Assembly (NCBI GenBank): GCA_937868725.1
Contig: CALMMQ010000100.1
Span: forward strand, 1-55,272
DNA: 55,272 bases
From: an uncultured Pleomorphomonas sp.
Lineage (GTDB): Bacteria; Pseudomonadota; Alphaproteobacteria; Rhizobiales; Pleomorphomonadaceae
Direction: 5' to 3'
The notes beneath the pieces were generated by a model. It searched no databases and was not told the origin of the DNA. It worked only from the letters and a program-made list of their open reading frames with translations. Shown piece after piece: positions 16,452-28,726 of the stretch. Made by a program: the position numbers and the translations under genes. The first letter of the stretch is position 1; each line of letters begins with the position of its first letter.

Positions 16452-18203
16452 ATGAACGTTTTCCAGGTGTTCGGGGCCCGTATCCGGACCGCCATCGCCG
16501 GCCTTGCTCTCGGACTGACCGAAGCCGATCTCGCTCGCATCTCCATCGAGCCGCCGCGTGAGGCGAGCCATGGCGATCTCTCGACCAACGCCGCCATGGT
16601 GCTGTCCAAGGGGCTCGGCCTCAAGCCGCGCGATCTGGCCGAGCGCATTGCCGCGGCGCTGCGCGCCGACCCGGACGTCACCGCCGTGGAAGTGGCCGGA
16701 CCCGGCTTCATCAACCTGCGTCTGGCCCCGGCCTTCTGGACCGGCTTTCTCAAGGCGGCGCTCAAGGCCGGCACCGGCTATGGCGCCAGCGACTTCGGCA
16801 ACGGCCTGCCGGTCAACGTCGAATACGTCTCGGCCAACCCCACCGGGCCGATGCACGTCGGCCATTGCCGTGGCGCCGTCGTCGGCGACGCGCTGGCCCG
16901 CCTGCTGGCCAAGGCCGGTTTCAAGGTCACCAAGGAATACTACATCAACGATGCCGGTGGTCAGATCGAGGTGCTGGCCCGTTCCGCCTTCCTGCGCTAC
17001 CGCGAGGCACTGGGCGAAACCATCGCCATTCCCGACGGCCTCTATCCCGGCGATTACCTGAAGCCGGTGGGCGAGGCGCTGAAGGCGGCCTACGGCGACA
17101 AGCTGCTGCCGGCGCCGGAAGCCGAGTGGCTGCCGATCGTCAAGCGCACCGCCGTCGATATGATGATGGAGATGATCCGCAGCGATCTGGCGCTGCTGGG
17201 CGTTCGCCACGACCTGTTCTTCTCGGAAAAGACGCTGCACGAGCCGCGCGCCAACGGCACCTCGGAAATCGCCGAGATGGTCGAGGAGTTCCGCGCCCGC
17301 GACCTTGTGTACGATGGCCGTCTGCCGCCACCCAAGGGTCAGCTGCCCGAGGACTGGGAAGACCGCGAGCAGGTGCTGTTCCGCTCCTCCAACTGGGGCG
17401 ATGACGTCGATCGGCCGCTGATGAAGTCCGACGGCAGCTACACCTACTTCGCCGCCGACGTCGCCTACATGCGCTCGAAGTTCCTGCGCGGCTTCAAGCA
17501 GATGATCTTCATCCTCGGCGCCGATCATGGCGGCTACGTCAAGCGCCTCGAAGCGGTCGGCAACGCCATTTCCGGCGGCTCGATCGAGGTGATCGTCCGC
17601 CTGTGCCAGCTGGTCAAGCTCTATCGCAACGGCGAGCCGGTGCGCATGAGCAAGCGCTCGGGCGACTTCGTGACCCTGGCCGACGTGGTCGAGGAAGTCG
17701 GCTCCGACGCCGTGCGCTTCATGATGCTGATGCGCAAGAACGACGCTCCACTCGATTTCGACTTCGTCAAGGTGCGCGAGCAGTCCAAGGACAACCCGGT
17801 CTTTTATGTCCAGTATGCCAACGCCCGCTGCCACTCGATCTTCCGTCAGGCGCGCGAGCAGGTGCCCGATCTCGTCGATCTCGACGTCGCCGAGGCGCCC
17901 CTCGAAGCACTGGTCGAGCCGAGCGAACTTGTCTTGGTCAAGAAAATAGCTCAATTCCCGCGCATCGTTGACAGCGCGGCGGATGCTCACGAGCCGCACA
18001 GGATCGCTTTTTATCTGCACGAACTGGCCAGCGACTTCCATGCCCACTGGAACCTTGGCAAGGAAAATGCGAATTTGCGGTTTGTTAACCCTGAAGAACG
18101 AATCTCGACGCGAGCCCGCCTCGCGCTTGTTCGGGCGGTGATGAACACGTTGGCGTCGGGTCTCGACGTTCTGGGCGTGACGGCACCGGTCGAGATGCGG
18201 TGA
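16452..18203 (+). CDS. argS: arginyl-tRNA synthetase
   Basis: A 583-residue class I aminoacyl-tRNA synthetase. The HIGH-type motif is PMHVGHCRG (about residues 136-144) and the KMSK-type motif is [10 protein letters not shown] (about 399). The N-terminal Add1 domain (residues 1-100, ending near GPGFINLRL) and the C-terminal anticodon-binding helical domain with the final GVTAPVEMR are both complete. It charges tRNA-Arg in the cytoplasm. ATG 16452 was chosen over a TTG two codons earlier. The SPOR-domain gene follows 70 bases downstream. Confidence 0.97.
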   Translation: MNVFQVFGARIRTAIAGLALGLTEADLARISIEPPREASHGDLSTNAAMVLSKGLGLKPRDLAERIAAALRADPDVTAVEVAGPGFINLRLAPAFWTGFLKAALKAGTGYGASDFGNGLPVNVEYVSANPTGPMHVGHCRGAVVGDALARLLAKAGFKVTKEYYINDAGGQIEVLARSAFLRYREALGETIAIPDGLYPGDYLKPVGEALKAAYGDKLLPAPEAEWLPIVKRTAVDMMMEMIRSDLALLGVRHDLFFSEKTLHEPRANGTSEIAEMVEEFRARDLVYDGRLPPPKGQLPEDWEDREQVLFRSSNWGDDVDRPLMKSDGSYTYFAADVAYMRSKFLRGFKQMIFILGADHGGYVKRLEAVGNAISGGSIEVIVRLCQLVKLYRNGEPVRMSKRSGDFVTLADVVEEVGSDAVRFMMLMRKNDAPLDFDFVKVREQSKDNPVFYVQYANARCHSIFRQAREQVPDLVDLDVAEAPLEALVEPSELVLVKKIAQFPRIVDSAADAHEPHRIAFYLHELASDFHAHWNLGKENANLRFVNPEERISTRARLALVRAVMNTLASGLDVLGVTAPVEMR

Positions 18204-18273
18204 TCTGGTTCCGGGCGCGCCAGTCGGCGCGCGCGGCAAGGGCAGCGGGCCAGCGGCAGAAAGAACCGGCAAC

Positions 18274-19758
18274 ATGGTGACAGGCAACGCAGCTCGAGGC
18301 TACCCAACGCAGTACGGCGCCCCGACCGATCGGCAGGGCGGGACGGCGGCTGACGCTTCCGGCCCCGATCGGCGGGCAACACGCGACGTCGAAGACTTTG
18401 CCGACGCGCTGGCCGCCGAGCTCGACATGGAAATTGCCGCCATGGACCCGGTCAACCTGACGACCGGTCGGGTTGAACATCCGCGGGGCGCCGAGGGCAA
18501 GCCGGCCAGCTACGATGCCTGGGACGACGAGGCCCTCGATCAGTTCCTTGACGAATACGACCTCGACGGCGTCGATCCGGTGGCCATCGGGGCCATCGAA
18601 CAGCAGGCAGAAGCCGAGGAAGAGGCGGCGGCCCAGGGGCGACGCTGGCGCGTTCTGGCCATGGCCGGTCTGGCGGTGCTGGTGCTGGCTGGGGCCGGCT
18701 ACGGTGCCTGGACGCATTTCGCCCCGGCGCTCGGCGTCGGCGGCATCAAGCTGGTCAAGGCGCCGGAAGGCCCGTTCAAGGTTCAGCCCGATCCCAACGA
18801 CAAGACCGTCACTGCCACCAGCGAGGGCGAGGCCGTGTTCGACTCGGTTGGTGGCGCCAAGGCGCCGACCACCGCCAAGGCCGAGGAGCGACTGGTCACG
18901 CGCAACGATCAGGTTCCCGAGCTGCCGGCGGTCAAGCCGCAGGTGTCGCGCGTCACCTTGCCCGACGGCAAGGAAGTGGAGGCCGAACTGCCCTCCGGCT
19001 TCGATCCCGCCGATGCCGGTCCGCGCCGCGTTCGCACCGTGCTGGTGCGTCCCGACGGCACGCTGATCGAAAACCCCAACTCCGCTCCGGGCGCCTCGAC
19101 CGCCCAGACGACGCCGATGCCGCAGGATGGTCCGGGCCAGTTGATCGCCCAGGCCGAGGAGGCGGACGCCGACAGCAGCGTTGGTCTGCCACCGCTCGCG
19201 GCCACCGAACAAACGACGCCCGCCGACACGACGCCGAAGTCGCCGATCACCGGCGCCAAGACGTTGACCAGCGTCCCGGCCAATAGCCTGCCGGCCATGG
19301 CCGAAGCCGCTGCTGCGCCGTCACCGTCGACCGCCCCGTTGCCACCCTCGCGTCCGGCCGCCACCACCACCCGGCCGCCGCAGGTCACCGCGCCGGCCGC
19401 CAGTGCGCCGCTCGATCTGGCTGCCGCCGCGACACAGCCGGCCAAGCCGGCGCCGAGCGCGGCGCCGGCCGCCGTCGATGCGCCCGCCGTGACTACACCG
19501 CCGGCCAGCGGCGGCAGCGGTGGCTATGTCCAGCTGTCCTCGCAGCGCACCGAGGAAGCGGCGCTGGCCGCCTACCGGGCGCTGCAGAAGAAGTTCCCGT
19601 CCATCCTCGGCTCCATGGCGCCCGACGTCCAGAAGGCCGATCTCGGAGCCAAGGGCCTCTATTACCGCGTTCGCGTTGGCCAGCCGACCCGCGACAAGGC
19701 TGCTGCCCTGTGCGAACAGCTGCGGGCTGCCGGCGGCGATTGCCTGCTGGCCAAGTGA
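18274..19758 (+). CDS. SPOR-domain membrane protein
   Basis: A 494-residue protein with an acidic cytoplasmic N terminus (about 1-120), one transmembrane helix (about 127-147, LAMAGLAVLVLAGAGYGAW), a long Pro/Ala/Thr-rich periplasmic linker, and a C-terminal SPOR domain (about 415-494, starting GGYVQLSSQRTEEAALAAYRALQKKF). SPOR domains bind denuded peptidoglycan at the division septum, so this is probably a cell-division or cell-wall protein, comparable in architecture to FtsN or DedD. Its place between argS and nagZ is conserved in Hyphomicrobiales. Start at ATG 18274 with an AGAAAG upstream; no strong alternative. Confidence 0.87.
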   Translation: MVTGNAARGYPTQYGAPTDRQGGTAADASGPDRRATRDVEDFADALAAELDMEIAAMDPVNLTTGRVEHPRGAEGKPASYDAWDDEALDQFLDEYDLDGVDPVAIGAIEQQAEAEEEAAAQGRRWRVLAMAGLAVLVLAGAGYGAWTHFAPALGVGGIKLVKAPEGPFKVQPDPNDKTVTATSEGEAVFDSVGGAKAPTTAKAEERLVTRNDQVPELPAVKPQVSRVTLPDGKEVEAELPSGFDPADAGPRRVRTVLVRPDGTLIENPNSAPGASTAQTTPMPQDGPGQLIAQAEEADADSSVGLPPLAATEQTTPADTTPKSPITGAKTLTSVPANSLPAMAEAAAAPSPSTAPLPPSRPAATTTRPPQVTAPAASAPLDLAAAATQPAKPAPSAAPAAVDAPAVTTPPASGGSGGYVQLSSQRTEEAALAAYRALQKKFPSILGSMAPDVQKADLGAKGLYYRVRVGQPTRDKAAALCEQLRAAGGDCLLAK

Positions 19759-19840
19759 CGACGGCCATCGCCGTATTGCATTGTCAGGCTCGTCGGATCG
19801 TCAGCGGTCCGGCGGTGCTGTTTCAAGAGCGGGGATCTGG

Positions 19841-20860
19841 ATGACACGTGCCTTCGTCACCGGCGTCGAGGGGACGCTGCTTTCCGCCGATGAGCGGCGG
19901 TTTCTCGCCGATTGCGCGCCCTGGGGCCTCATCCTGTTCCGGCGCAACGTCGAATCGCCCGAGCAGCTGCGCCGGCTAACCGACGATTTCCGCGCCGCCG
20001 TCGGCTGGAACGCCCCGGTACTGGTCGATCAGGAAGGTGGCCGCGTGCAGCGCCTCGGTCCGCCGCACTGGCGCAAGTACCCTTCGGGCGCGCTGCTCGC
20101 CCGCGCCGCCGACGCCGCCGACGACGAACGGCTGATCGTCGACGTCGCCCGGCTGATGGCCGCCGATCTCACCGCGGTCGGTATCAACGTCGATTGCGCC
20201 CCCTGTCTCGATCTGGCCCGGCCGGAAACGACGCTGGCCATCGGTGATCGCAGCTACGGCGGCGTGCCGCTCGACGTCGTTACCGCCGGCCGCGCCTTCG
20301 CCGCCGGTCTGATGGCCGGGGGCGTGCTGCCGGTGATCAAGCACATTCCTGGCCACGGCCGCGCCACCGTCGACAGCCATCACGACCTGCCGGTGGTGAC
20401 CGAGGACATCGAGACGCTGCGCCAGACCGATTTCGCGCCGTTCTACGCCCTGGCCGACCTGCCGGCCGCCATGACCGCCCACGTCGTCTATACCGCCATC
20501 GATCCCGATCTGCCGTCGACGCTGTCGCCCACCGTCATCGGCGACATCGTTCGCGATCACATCGGCTTCAACGGCTTGCTGTTCTCCGACGACCTGTCGA
20601 TGAAGGCGCTCAAGGGCTCGCTGGGCGATCGCGCCAGCGCCGTGCTGGCCGCCGGCTGCGACATGCCGCTCTATTGCGCCGGCAACCTTGGCGAGATGAT
20701 CGAGGTTGCCGCCGCCGTGCCCGACCTGCAGGGCGAGGGCAAGCGGCGGGCCGAGGCGGCTTTGGCCAGCATCGGAGCGCCCGAACCGTTCGACGCCGAC
20801 GATGTTGTGGCCCGCCTCGATGAAGCGCTTGCAGCGGTGACCCGTTCGGCCGAAAGCTGA
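19841..20860 (+). CDS. nagZ: beta-N-acetylhexosaminidase NagZ
   Basis: A 339-residue glycoside hydrolase family 3 enzyme that removes N-acetylglucosamine from anhydromuropeptides in the cytoplasm during cell-wall recycling. The signature KHIPGHGRATVDSHHDLP contains the His-Asp catalytic pair, and FSDDLSMKAL contains the nucleophile Asp. VDQEGGRVQRL is the N-terminal substrate block. The ATG at 19841 follows GCGGGGA. The stop is followed four bases later by scpA, so the two are probably co-transcribed. Confidence 0.95.
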   Translation: MTRAFVTGVEGTLLSADERRFLADCAPWGLILFRRNVESPEQLRRLTDDFRAAVGWNAPVLVDQEGGRVQRLGPPHWRKYPSGALLARAADAADDERLIVDVARLMAADLTAVGINVDCAPCLDLARPETTLAIGDRSYGGVPLDVVTAGRAFAAGLMAGGVLPVIKHIPGHGRATVDSHHDLPVVTEDIETLRQTDFAPFYALADLPAAMTAHVVYTAIDPDLPSTLSPTVIGDIVRDHIGFNGLLFSDDLSMKALKGSLGDRASAVLAAGCDMPLYCAGNLGEMIEVAAAVPDLQGEGKRRAEAALASIGAPEPFDADDVVARLDEALAAVTRSAES

Positions 20861-20864
20861 TGTC

Positions 20865-21698
20865 ATGACCGGCGGATCGACGATGGATGGCGACGGCGGC
20901 GATTGGGAGGCCGGCCCGACAACGGCGGCGCCCGATCAGCTGGCGTTCGTGGTCGATCTCGATGGTTTCGAAGGGCCGCTCGATCTGTTGCTGACGCTGG
21001 CCCGAGCCCAGAAGGTCGATCTGGCCAAGCTGTCGATCCTGGCGCTGGCCAACCAGTACCTCGCCTTCATCGAACATCTCCGCGACAAGCGGCTGGAGCT
21101 GGCCGCCGACTACCTCGTCATGGCTGCCTGGCTCGCCTATCTGAAGTCGCGACTGATGCTGCCGGCGCGCGAAACGGAGGAGGGCGAGCCCTCGGCCGAG
21201 GAGCTGGCTGGGCTGTTGGCCGAGCGCCTCAAGCGCCTTGAGGCCATCCGTCGCCTGTCGGCAGCCCTGGCCGACAGGCCGCGGCTCGGCCGCGAGGTGA
21301 TGGCACGCGGCGCCCCCGAGCAGACACGGATTGTCCAGCGCACCGCCTGGGAGGCCAGCCTCTACGATCTTCTCGAAGCCTACGGCAGCCAGCGCCAGCG
21401 CGACATGGTGCGCGTCCATTTCGTCCGCCGCCGGCCGGTGTGGGCATTGGCCGACGCCCGCGACATCCTCGAACGACTGATCGGCCACGTCGCCGACTGG
21501 GCGCCCATCGACGTTTTTCTCGTCCGCTACATGACCGGCCCCGAGTCGCGGGCGACGGTGCGCGCCTCGGCGCTGGCCGCGGCGTTGGAACTGGCCCGCG
21601 ACGGCCGCTTGGAACTGCGCCAGTCCGAACCCTTCGCGCCCATCTACATGCGCAAGGGGCAGGGCGCCCCCACCGACGGGGCGGAGGATGACACGTGA
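20865..21698 (+). CDS. scpA: segregation and condensation protein ScpA
   Basis: A 277-residue kleisin subunit that bridges the SMC head domains and binds ScpB dimers in chromosome condensation. The N-terminal SMC-neck-binding block is conserved (LDGFEGPLDLLLTLARAQKVDLAKLSI, residues about 31-57), as is the C-terminal winged helix (about 195-265). The start is ATG 20865; a second ATG six codons on is possible. The last bases overlap scpB by four. Partner smc is not in the window. Confidence 0.95.
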   Translation: MTGGSTMDGDGGDWEAGPTTAAPDQLAFVVDLDGFEGPLDLLLTLARAQKVDLAKLSILALANQYLAFIEHLRDKRLELAADYLVMAAWLAYLKSRLMLPARETEEGEPSAEELAGLLAERLKRLEAIRRLSAALADRPRLGREVMARGAPEQTRIVQRTAWEASLYDLLEAYGSQRQRDMVRVHFVRRRPVWALADARDILERLIGHVADWAPIDVFLVRYMTGPESRATVRASALAAALELARDGRLELRQSEPFAPIYMRKGQGAPTDGAEDDT

Positions 21699-22411
21699 GC
21701 GACAGCGATCAGGAACGCCACGGCCAGCTGCGCCTGTTTTCGGGCGATCGGTCGCCGGAGGACTACGAGAAGTGGATGCGCTCGGTGCGGGCCGTCGAGG
21801 CCATGCTGTTCGCCAGCCGTGAACCGATCGGCGCCGACGAGTTGACCGCCCGCCTCGAGCCGGGCGTCGACGTCGGCCGCATCCTCGCCGATCTTCGCAC
21901 TCTCTACGCCTCGCGCGGCGTCAACCTCGTCGAGGTCGCCGGCAAGTGGATGTTCCGCACCGCTCCCGATCTCGCCTACCTCCTGCGTCAGGAGGCGGTC
22001 GAGCCGAAGAAGCTGTCGCGCGCCGCCTTGGAAACGTTGGCCATCATCGCCTACCACCAGCCGGTGACGCGCGCCGAGATCGAGGAGATTCGCGGCGTCA
22101 CCGCCAACAAGGGCACGCTCGACGTGTTGCTGGAAACCGGCTGGATTCGCATGCGTGGCCGCCGGCGCACCCCCGGCCGGCCGCTGACCTACGGCACCAC
22201 CGAGGCCTTCCTCGTCCATTTCGGTCTCGATGCCATCTCCGATCTGCCGGGGGTCGAGGATCTCAAGGGCGCCGGCTTCCTCGAAGGCGCCATTCCCTCC
22301 GGCTTCACGATTCCCGTGCCGCGCGATGACGATGCGCTGATGGCCGACGAGGATCCATTGACCGAACTCGACTTTCAGGACTATTCCCCGCTCGGCGATG
22401 ACGGCGAGTGA
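21695..22411 (+). CDS. scpB: segregation and condensation protein ScpB
   Basis: A 238-residue protein with two winged-helix domains (about residues 25-105 and 105-185). The conserved blocks EAMLFASREPI and LETLAIIAYHQPVTRAEIEEIRGV are clear, as is GRPLTYGTTEAFLVHFGL. It dimerises and binds ScpA in the SMC condensin. The start is GTG 21695, four bases inside the scpA stop, with GCGGAGGA just before it, so translation is coupled. A C-terminal acidic tail of some 40 residues is poorly conserved in the family. Confidence 0.95.
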   Translation: MSDSDQERHGQLRLFSGDRSPEDYEKWMRSVRAVEAMLFASREPIGADELTARLEPGVDVGRILADLRTLYASRGVNLVEVAGKWMFRTAPDLAYLLRQEAVEPKKLSRAALETLAIIAYHQPVTRAEIEEIRGVTANKGTLDVLLETGWIRMRGRRRTPGRPLTYGTTEAFLVHFGLDAISDLPGVEDLKGAGFLEGAIPSGFTIPVPRDDDALMADEDPLTELDFQDYSPLGDDGE

Positions 22412-22510
22412 CGGCCCTTCCGCTGGCGGGAATACCTTCCTTGCGAGAGTGGAAGTGTTGTGCAAGAGTGCCGGCCAAATCGGCCGACGGCCATTCGAGG
22501 AGACGGTATA

Positions 22511-22741
22511 ATGGGTAGTCTGAGCATCTGGCACTGGCTGATCGTCCTGGCAGTGGTGCTGCTCCTGTTTGGCGGCAAGGGCAAGATTCCCGAGCTGATG
22601 GGCGATTTCGCCAAGGGCATCAAGAGCTTCAAGAAGGGGCTCGCCGACGAGGACACGGCCGCCGCCGACGACAAGAAGGCGATCGACGCCAAGGCTGAAA
22701 CGCCGGTGGCTTCCAAGTCCGAGGACAACGCCAAGCTCTGA
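22511..22741 (+). CDS. tatA: Sec-independent translocase protein TatA
   Basis: A 76-residue protein with one N-terminal transmembrane helix (about 6-21, [16 protein letters not shown]), a hinge, an amphipathic helix ([20 protein letters not shown]) and a short acidic tail, the standard TatA plan. It forms the pore of the twin-arginine pathway in the inner membrane. ATG 22511 is chosen because the conserved MGSLSIWHW start begins there. The twin-arginine system is needed for export of the hydrogenase small subunit, whose gene lies at the right end of the window. Confidence 0.96.
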   Translation: MGSLSIWHWLIVLAVVLLLFGGKGKIPELMGDFAKGIKSFKKGLADEDTAAADDKKAIDAKAETPVASKSEDNAKL

Positions 22742-22837
22742 GTTGGGGCTGCAGCGGGGGCGTGACGCCTGATCGAGCCTGCCGACAAGGACGTCGGCGG
22801 CCCCGGTGGCGGACGGATCGAGCCGGATTGGATTGCG

Positions 22838-23307
22838 ATGTTTGAAGTTGGCTGGTCGGAAATCCTGGTGATCGCCATCGTGGCGCTGATCGTCTTTCCA
22901 ACCGAGGATCTGCCCAAGCTGTTGCGCACGGCGGGCCAGGTCGTCGGTCGCTTGCGCCGTATGGCCGGCGACTTCCAGGCGCAGATGAACACCGTCATCC
23001 GCGAGGCTGAACGGGAGATCGAGAACTCCGACGTCAAGGAAGGGCTCAGCATCGCCAACCCCTTGACCGATCTCAAGAAGACACTCGATCCCATCCGCTC
23101 CATCGGCGACGATCTCAAGCGCTCGGTGACCATGGCCGCCACGGCGCCGACCACCGATGCCGCGCCGCCGCGGCCGGCTGATCCGGCCCACACCGAACCG
23201 ACGCCGGCGATCGAGCCTGCGCCGGTCGCGGAGCCCGTACCCGTGGTCGCCGCCGAAACGCCGGTCGAGCCGGTCGCCGCCCCGGCCGAGGTCAAGGACA
23301 AGGTGCC

Positions 23308-23311
<4 letters not shown>
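22838..23311 (+). CDS. tatB: Sec-independent translocase protein TatB
   Basis: A 157-residue protein. It begins with the TatB-type membrane helix containing the conserved Glu (MFEVGWSEILVIAIVALIVF), followed by the PTEDLPKLLRTAG hinge, a long amphipathic and coiled-coil helix, and a Pro/Ala-rich C-terminal tail. TatB receives twin-arginine substrates together with TatC. The stop overlaps the tatC start by four bases. Confidence 0.95.
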
Positions 23312-25453
<2,142 letters not shown>

Positions 25454-25472
25454 ACCCAAGGGAGCCGGAACC

Positions 25473-26222
25473 ATGCGTATCCTGATTTCCAACGACGATG
25501 GCATTCTGGCTCCCGGTCTGCAGGCGCTCGAGCAGATCGCGCGGACCTTGACCGATGACGTCTGGGTGGTGGCACCGGAAACCGATCAGTCCGGCTTCGC
25601 CCATTCGCTGACGCTGCACGACCCGCTGCGGGCCCGCAAGCTCGGCGACAAGCGCTTCGCCGTGCGCGGCACGCCGACCGACTGCGTCATCATGGGGGTG
25701 CGGGAACTGTTGCCGCAGCAGCCCGATCTGGTGCTGTCCGGCGTCAATGCCGGCACCAACATGGCCGACGACGTCACCTATTCGGGGACCGTTGCCTGCG
25801 CCATCGAGGCAACCTTGATCGGCATTCCGGCGTTGGCTCTCAGCCAGGCCTATGAGGATGGCCAGCCGGCCATCCCCTTCGAGACGGCGCTGACCCACGC
25901 CCCTGCCGTCGTTGCCAAGCTGGTGGCCGACGGCATTGCGCGCGGCACCTTCATCAACCTCAACTTCCCGAGTTGCGCTCCCGACAAGGTGGCCGGCGTC
26001 GAGGTGACCCGCCAGGGCACGTTCGATCACGGCATCGGGGTGGAAAAGCGCGTCGACTGCCGTCAGCGCAACTACTACTGGCTGACGTACGGCCGCGGCG
26101 AAGTGGTGACCGTGCCCGGCACCGACGCCCACGCCATTGCCAACAATCGCGTGTCGGTGACCCCACTTGGGCTCGACCTCACCCACCACGCCGGTATTGC
26201 CCATCTGAAAACTCTGTTCTGA
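25473..26222 (+). CDS. surE: 5'-nucleotidase SurE
   Basis: A 249-residue metal-dependent phosphatase. The N-terminal ISNDDGI carries the two metal-binding Asp residues; the Ser/Asn ligands appear in DQSGFAHS and [24 protein letters not shown]. It dephosphorylates nucleoside 5'- and 3'-monophosphates and helps stationary-phase survival. GGGAGCC lies before ATG 25473. The pair surE-pcm is widely conserved and follows here. Confidence 0.96.
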   Translation: MRILISNDDGILAPGLQALEQIARTLTDDVWVVAPETDQSGFAHSLTLHDPLRARKLGDKRFAVRGTPTDCVIMGVRELLPQQPDLVLSGVNAGTNMADDVTYSGTVACAIEATLIGIPALALSQAYEDGQPAIPFETALTHAPAVVAKLVADGIARGTFINLNFPSCAPDKVAGVEVTRQGTFDHGIGVEKRVDCRQRNYYWLTYGRGEVVTVPGTDAHAIANNRVSVTPLGLDLTHHAGIAHLKTLF

Positions 26223-26234
26223 TCAGCGGCTCAG

Positions 26235-26264
26235 TTTACAAAGTTTAAAATTCCACGGTCTAAA
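26235..26264 (+). promoter_or_regulatory. candidate promoter upstream of pcm
   Basis: TTTACA (26235-26240) and TCTAAA (26259-26264) are 18 bases apart in an unusually A/T-rich patch just after surE. The match is fair and the location would let pcm be expressed apart from serS-surE. Pattern match only. Confidence 0.3.
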
Positions 26265-26319
26265 TTTCGACACGGTGGTCCGGAAATCAGCAGTGCGATT
26301 GTCCGGAAAGTCACCGCGT

Positions 26320-26988
26320 ATGAGTAGTATGGCGTCCATGAAACCTTTCGAGCCCGATCGCGTCGCCATGGCCGAACTGACCATGAAGCTGCGCGGTATC
26401 GGCATCACCGATACCCGCCTGCTGTCGGCCCTCGAGACGATTCCCCGACGCATGTTCATTTCGGCCTCCTACCGGGCCAGCGCCTACCTCGACCGCGCCG
26501 TTCCCATCGAGTGCGGCCAGATGATGAACGCCCCGTCGACGGTGGCGACGCAGGTCGCCATGCTTGACGTCCGGCCCGAACATCGCGTGCTGGAAGTGGG
26601 GTGCGGCTCCGGTTTTCAGGCGGCGGTCATTTCGCGCCTGGCCAGCCATGTCGTCTCCATCGACCGCTTTCACAGCCTGATCGACCTCGCGGACGATCGC
26701 CTGTCGGCCCTGAAGATCGTCAACGTCTCCACCATGCTCGGCGACGGCCTCGAAGGCTTCACCCGTCAGGCGCCTTACGATCGCATCCTGCTCGACGGCG
26801 CCGTCGAGAAGGTGCCGACGGCGCTGCTCGACCAGTTGAGCGATCGCGGCATTCTCGTCGCCCCGCTTGGCACCGGTCCGACTCAGATGCTGGTGCGCAT
26901 TTCCCGCGATGGCCGGCTGTTCCACCGCACCGAGCTGATGCCGGTGCGCGCGCTGCCGCTGCGCGAGGGCGTAGCCCGTCGGCTCTGA
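26320..26988 (+). CDS. pcm: protein-L-isoaspartate O-methyltransferase
   Basis: About 222 residues. The SAM-binding motif I is VLEVGCGSGFQAAV (about 88-101), preceded by the family block IECGQMMNAPSTVATQVAML, which holds the isoaspartyl-binding residues. It repairs L-isoaspartyl residues in aged proteins. Three in-frame ATGs lie close together (26320, 26329, 26338); I take the first, but the second or third would suit equally. It is about 100 bases after surE on the same strand, the usual stress-survival pairing. Confidence 0.9.
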   Translation: MSSMASMKPFEPDRVAMAELTMKLRGIGITDTRLLSALETIPRRMFISASYRASAYLDRAVPIECGQMMNAPSTVATQVAMLDVRPEHRVLEVGCGSGFQAAVISRLASHVVSIDRFHSLIDLADDRLSALKIVNVSTMLGDGLEGFTRQAPYDRILLDGAVEKVPTALLDQLSDRGILVAPLGTGPTQMLVRISRDGRLFHRTELMPVRALPLREGVARRL

Positions 26989-27183
26989 TCGAGTCGCTGC
27001 CGCCCATTTACCCTTGCGGCCTTTTCCAGCCCCGAAGGCGGAGTTTGGCTGTCGGCGAAAAACCGCTGAAAACCGGGATTTACCAGGCGCCCACGGCAAC
27101 CTGTTGCTGCCCTTTAAGGCTTTATCAACGTTACTGATGCCTAATCATTCCCAGATGTGTTGAGCGTGGCGAGAAATCACACC

Positions 27184-28644
27184 ATGAGTAATCTTGCGAC
27201 TTATCGGGGCACCCGCTTTCTGGGGCAGGCAGCTGCCATAGCGATTGTGGCCGGAACCGTGGCTGGCTGCAGTGCCGATGTGGCGCGTTTTGGTGGCATG
27301 TTCGACGAGACCGACAATCAGGCCGCCATCGTCAATCATCCCCGACAGAGCCCGGACATGATGGCCACCGGTTCCATCCGTCCGTTGCAGCCGAGCCGTC
27401 CCGCTTCCGTGGTCACCGGCAACACGCTGCCGCCGGCCCCCGGCGCCGTCGCCTCCGATGCGCCGTTCGTCCGGCCGGCCGGAGCGCTGCCGGCACCGCC
27501 GGCCCTGCCGTCCACCAGCACGGCCAGCAACTGGTCGCCGCAGTCCGGCACCAGCATCACCGTCCGCGATGGCGACAGCATCAAGGTTCTGGCCCGCCGT
27601 TACGGCGTCTCCGAGCAGGCGCTGATGGCTGCCAATTCGCTGTCGGCCAATGCCCAGCTGGCGCCCGGTCAGACGCTCATCATCCCCGGTGCCGCCAACG
27701 CCGCCACGACCGTCGCCAACAATGTGCGCGCCGCCGCGCCGACCCTGCCGGTTGCCCCGACCCTGCCGGCGACGCCCGCCCTCAATGCCGCCAACGCTGC
27801 TTCGACCCTGGCGCCGGGACCGGCCATTCTCGGCCAGTTGCCGCCGACCAAGCCGGCCATGCCGCGCATGACCGACATGGCCGCCGCCGCTCCGGCCGTC
27901 GCCATGCCCGGTAGCTACACCGTCAAGCCGGGCGACAGCCTCGGCAAGATCGCCGCCGCCCATGGCGTCAGGTCGACCGACCTCTTGAAGGCCAACGGCA
28001 TGCAGCCCGAGCAGTCGGTGCGCATCGGTCAGGTGCTGCGCATTCCCGCCGCGGCCGCGCCGGTCGCCACCTCGCAGGTGGCCGCTGCCTTCCCCGGCAC
28101 GGCCAGCGATGCCGCGCCCGACGCCGTCATGCCGCCGATCGCCGCGGCCAAGCCGGCAAATCCGGCCCCGGCCCAGCAGGTGGCCGCCGCCGCTCCGCCG
28201 GCCGCTGCCGTTGCTAAGCCGAGCGTGCCCGCCACCCAGGTGTCGGCGCCCGTGCAGGCCGCCGCCGATGGCTCCTTCCGCTGGCCGGTGCGCGGTCGCG
28301 TCATCTCCGGCTTCGGCGTCAAGCCGGACGGCGATCGCAACGACGGCATCAACATCGAAGTGCCCGAGGGCACGCCCATCAAGGCGGCCGAAGGCGGCGA
28401 AGTGATCTACGCCGGCAACGAGCTCAAGGGCTTCGGCAATCTGGTGCTGGTCAAGCACAGCAACGGTTTCGTCTCCGCCTATGCCCACGCCAGCGAAATC
28501 CTGGTCCGCCGAGGCGACCAGATTTCCCGTGGCCAGACCATCGCCAAGGTCGGCACCACCGGCAACGTGTCGCGGCCGCAGCTGCACTTCGAGCTGCGCG
28601 AAGGCAACCGGCCGGTCGATCCGATGCCGCTCCTGAGCGGCTGA
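27184..28644 (+). CDS. LysM/LytM lipoprotein, NlpD-like
   Basis: A 486-residue lipoprotein. The signal ends in a lipobox (TVAGC, Cys29). Two LysM peptidoglycan-binding repeats follow (about 123-168 and 245-290), separated by Pro/Ala-rich linkers, and a C-terminal M23/LytM domain (about 365-480). The first zinc ligand of active LytM enzymes is replaced (NDGINIEV instead of H-x-x-x-D), while the later SAYAH and QLHFELR remain, so the domain is probably non-catalytic, as in E. coli NlpD, which activates cell-wall amidases at the septum. It follows pcm, the same neighbourhood as nlpD in many proteobacteria. Start at ATG 27184. Confidence 0.9.
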   Translation: MSNLATYRGTRFLGQAAAIAIVAGTVAGCSADVARFGGMFDETDNQAAIVNHPRQSPDMMATGSIRPLQPSRPASVVTGNTLPPAPGAVASDAPFVRPAGALPAPPALPSTSTASNWSPQSGTSITVRDGDSIKVLARRYGVSEQALMAANSLSANAQLAPGQTLIIPGAANAATTVANNVRAAAPTLPVAPTLPATPALNAANAASTLAPGPAILGQLPPTKPAMPRMTDMAAAAPAVAMPGSYTVKPGDSLGKIAAAHGVRSTDLLKANGMQPEQSVRIGQVLRIPAAAAPVATSQVAAAFPGTASDAAPDAVMPPIAAAKPANPAPAQQVAAAAPPAAAVAKPSVPATQVSAPVQAAADGSFRWPVRGRVISGFGVKPDGDRNDGINIEVPEGTPIKAAEGGEVIYAGNELKGFGNLVLVKHSNGFVSAYAHASEILVRRGDQISRGQTIAKVGTTGNVSRPQLHFELREGNRPVDPMPLLSG

Positions 28645-28675
28645 TCGGCGCCGCCAAGTCCGACGATCATGACCG

Positions 28676-28704
28676 CCCCGGAGGCCAGGCTTCCGGGGTG
28701 TTTT
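28676..28704 (+). terminator. rho-independent terminator after the NlpD-like gene
   Basis: Perfect seven-base arms CCCCGGA (28676-28682) and TCCGGGG (28692-28698) around a nine-base loop, followed by TGTTTT. It lies about 30 bases after the stop of the plus-strand gene and before the convergent lipoprotein gene, so it fits as the end of the long plus-strand run. Confidence 0.75.
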
Positions 28705-28726
28705 CGTCTTTGGTCCAGCGGCCGGG

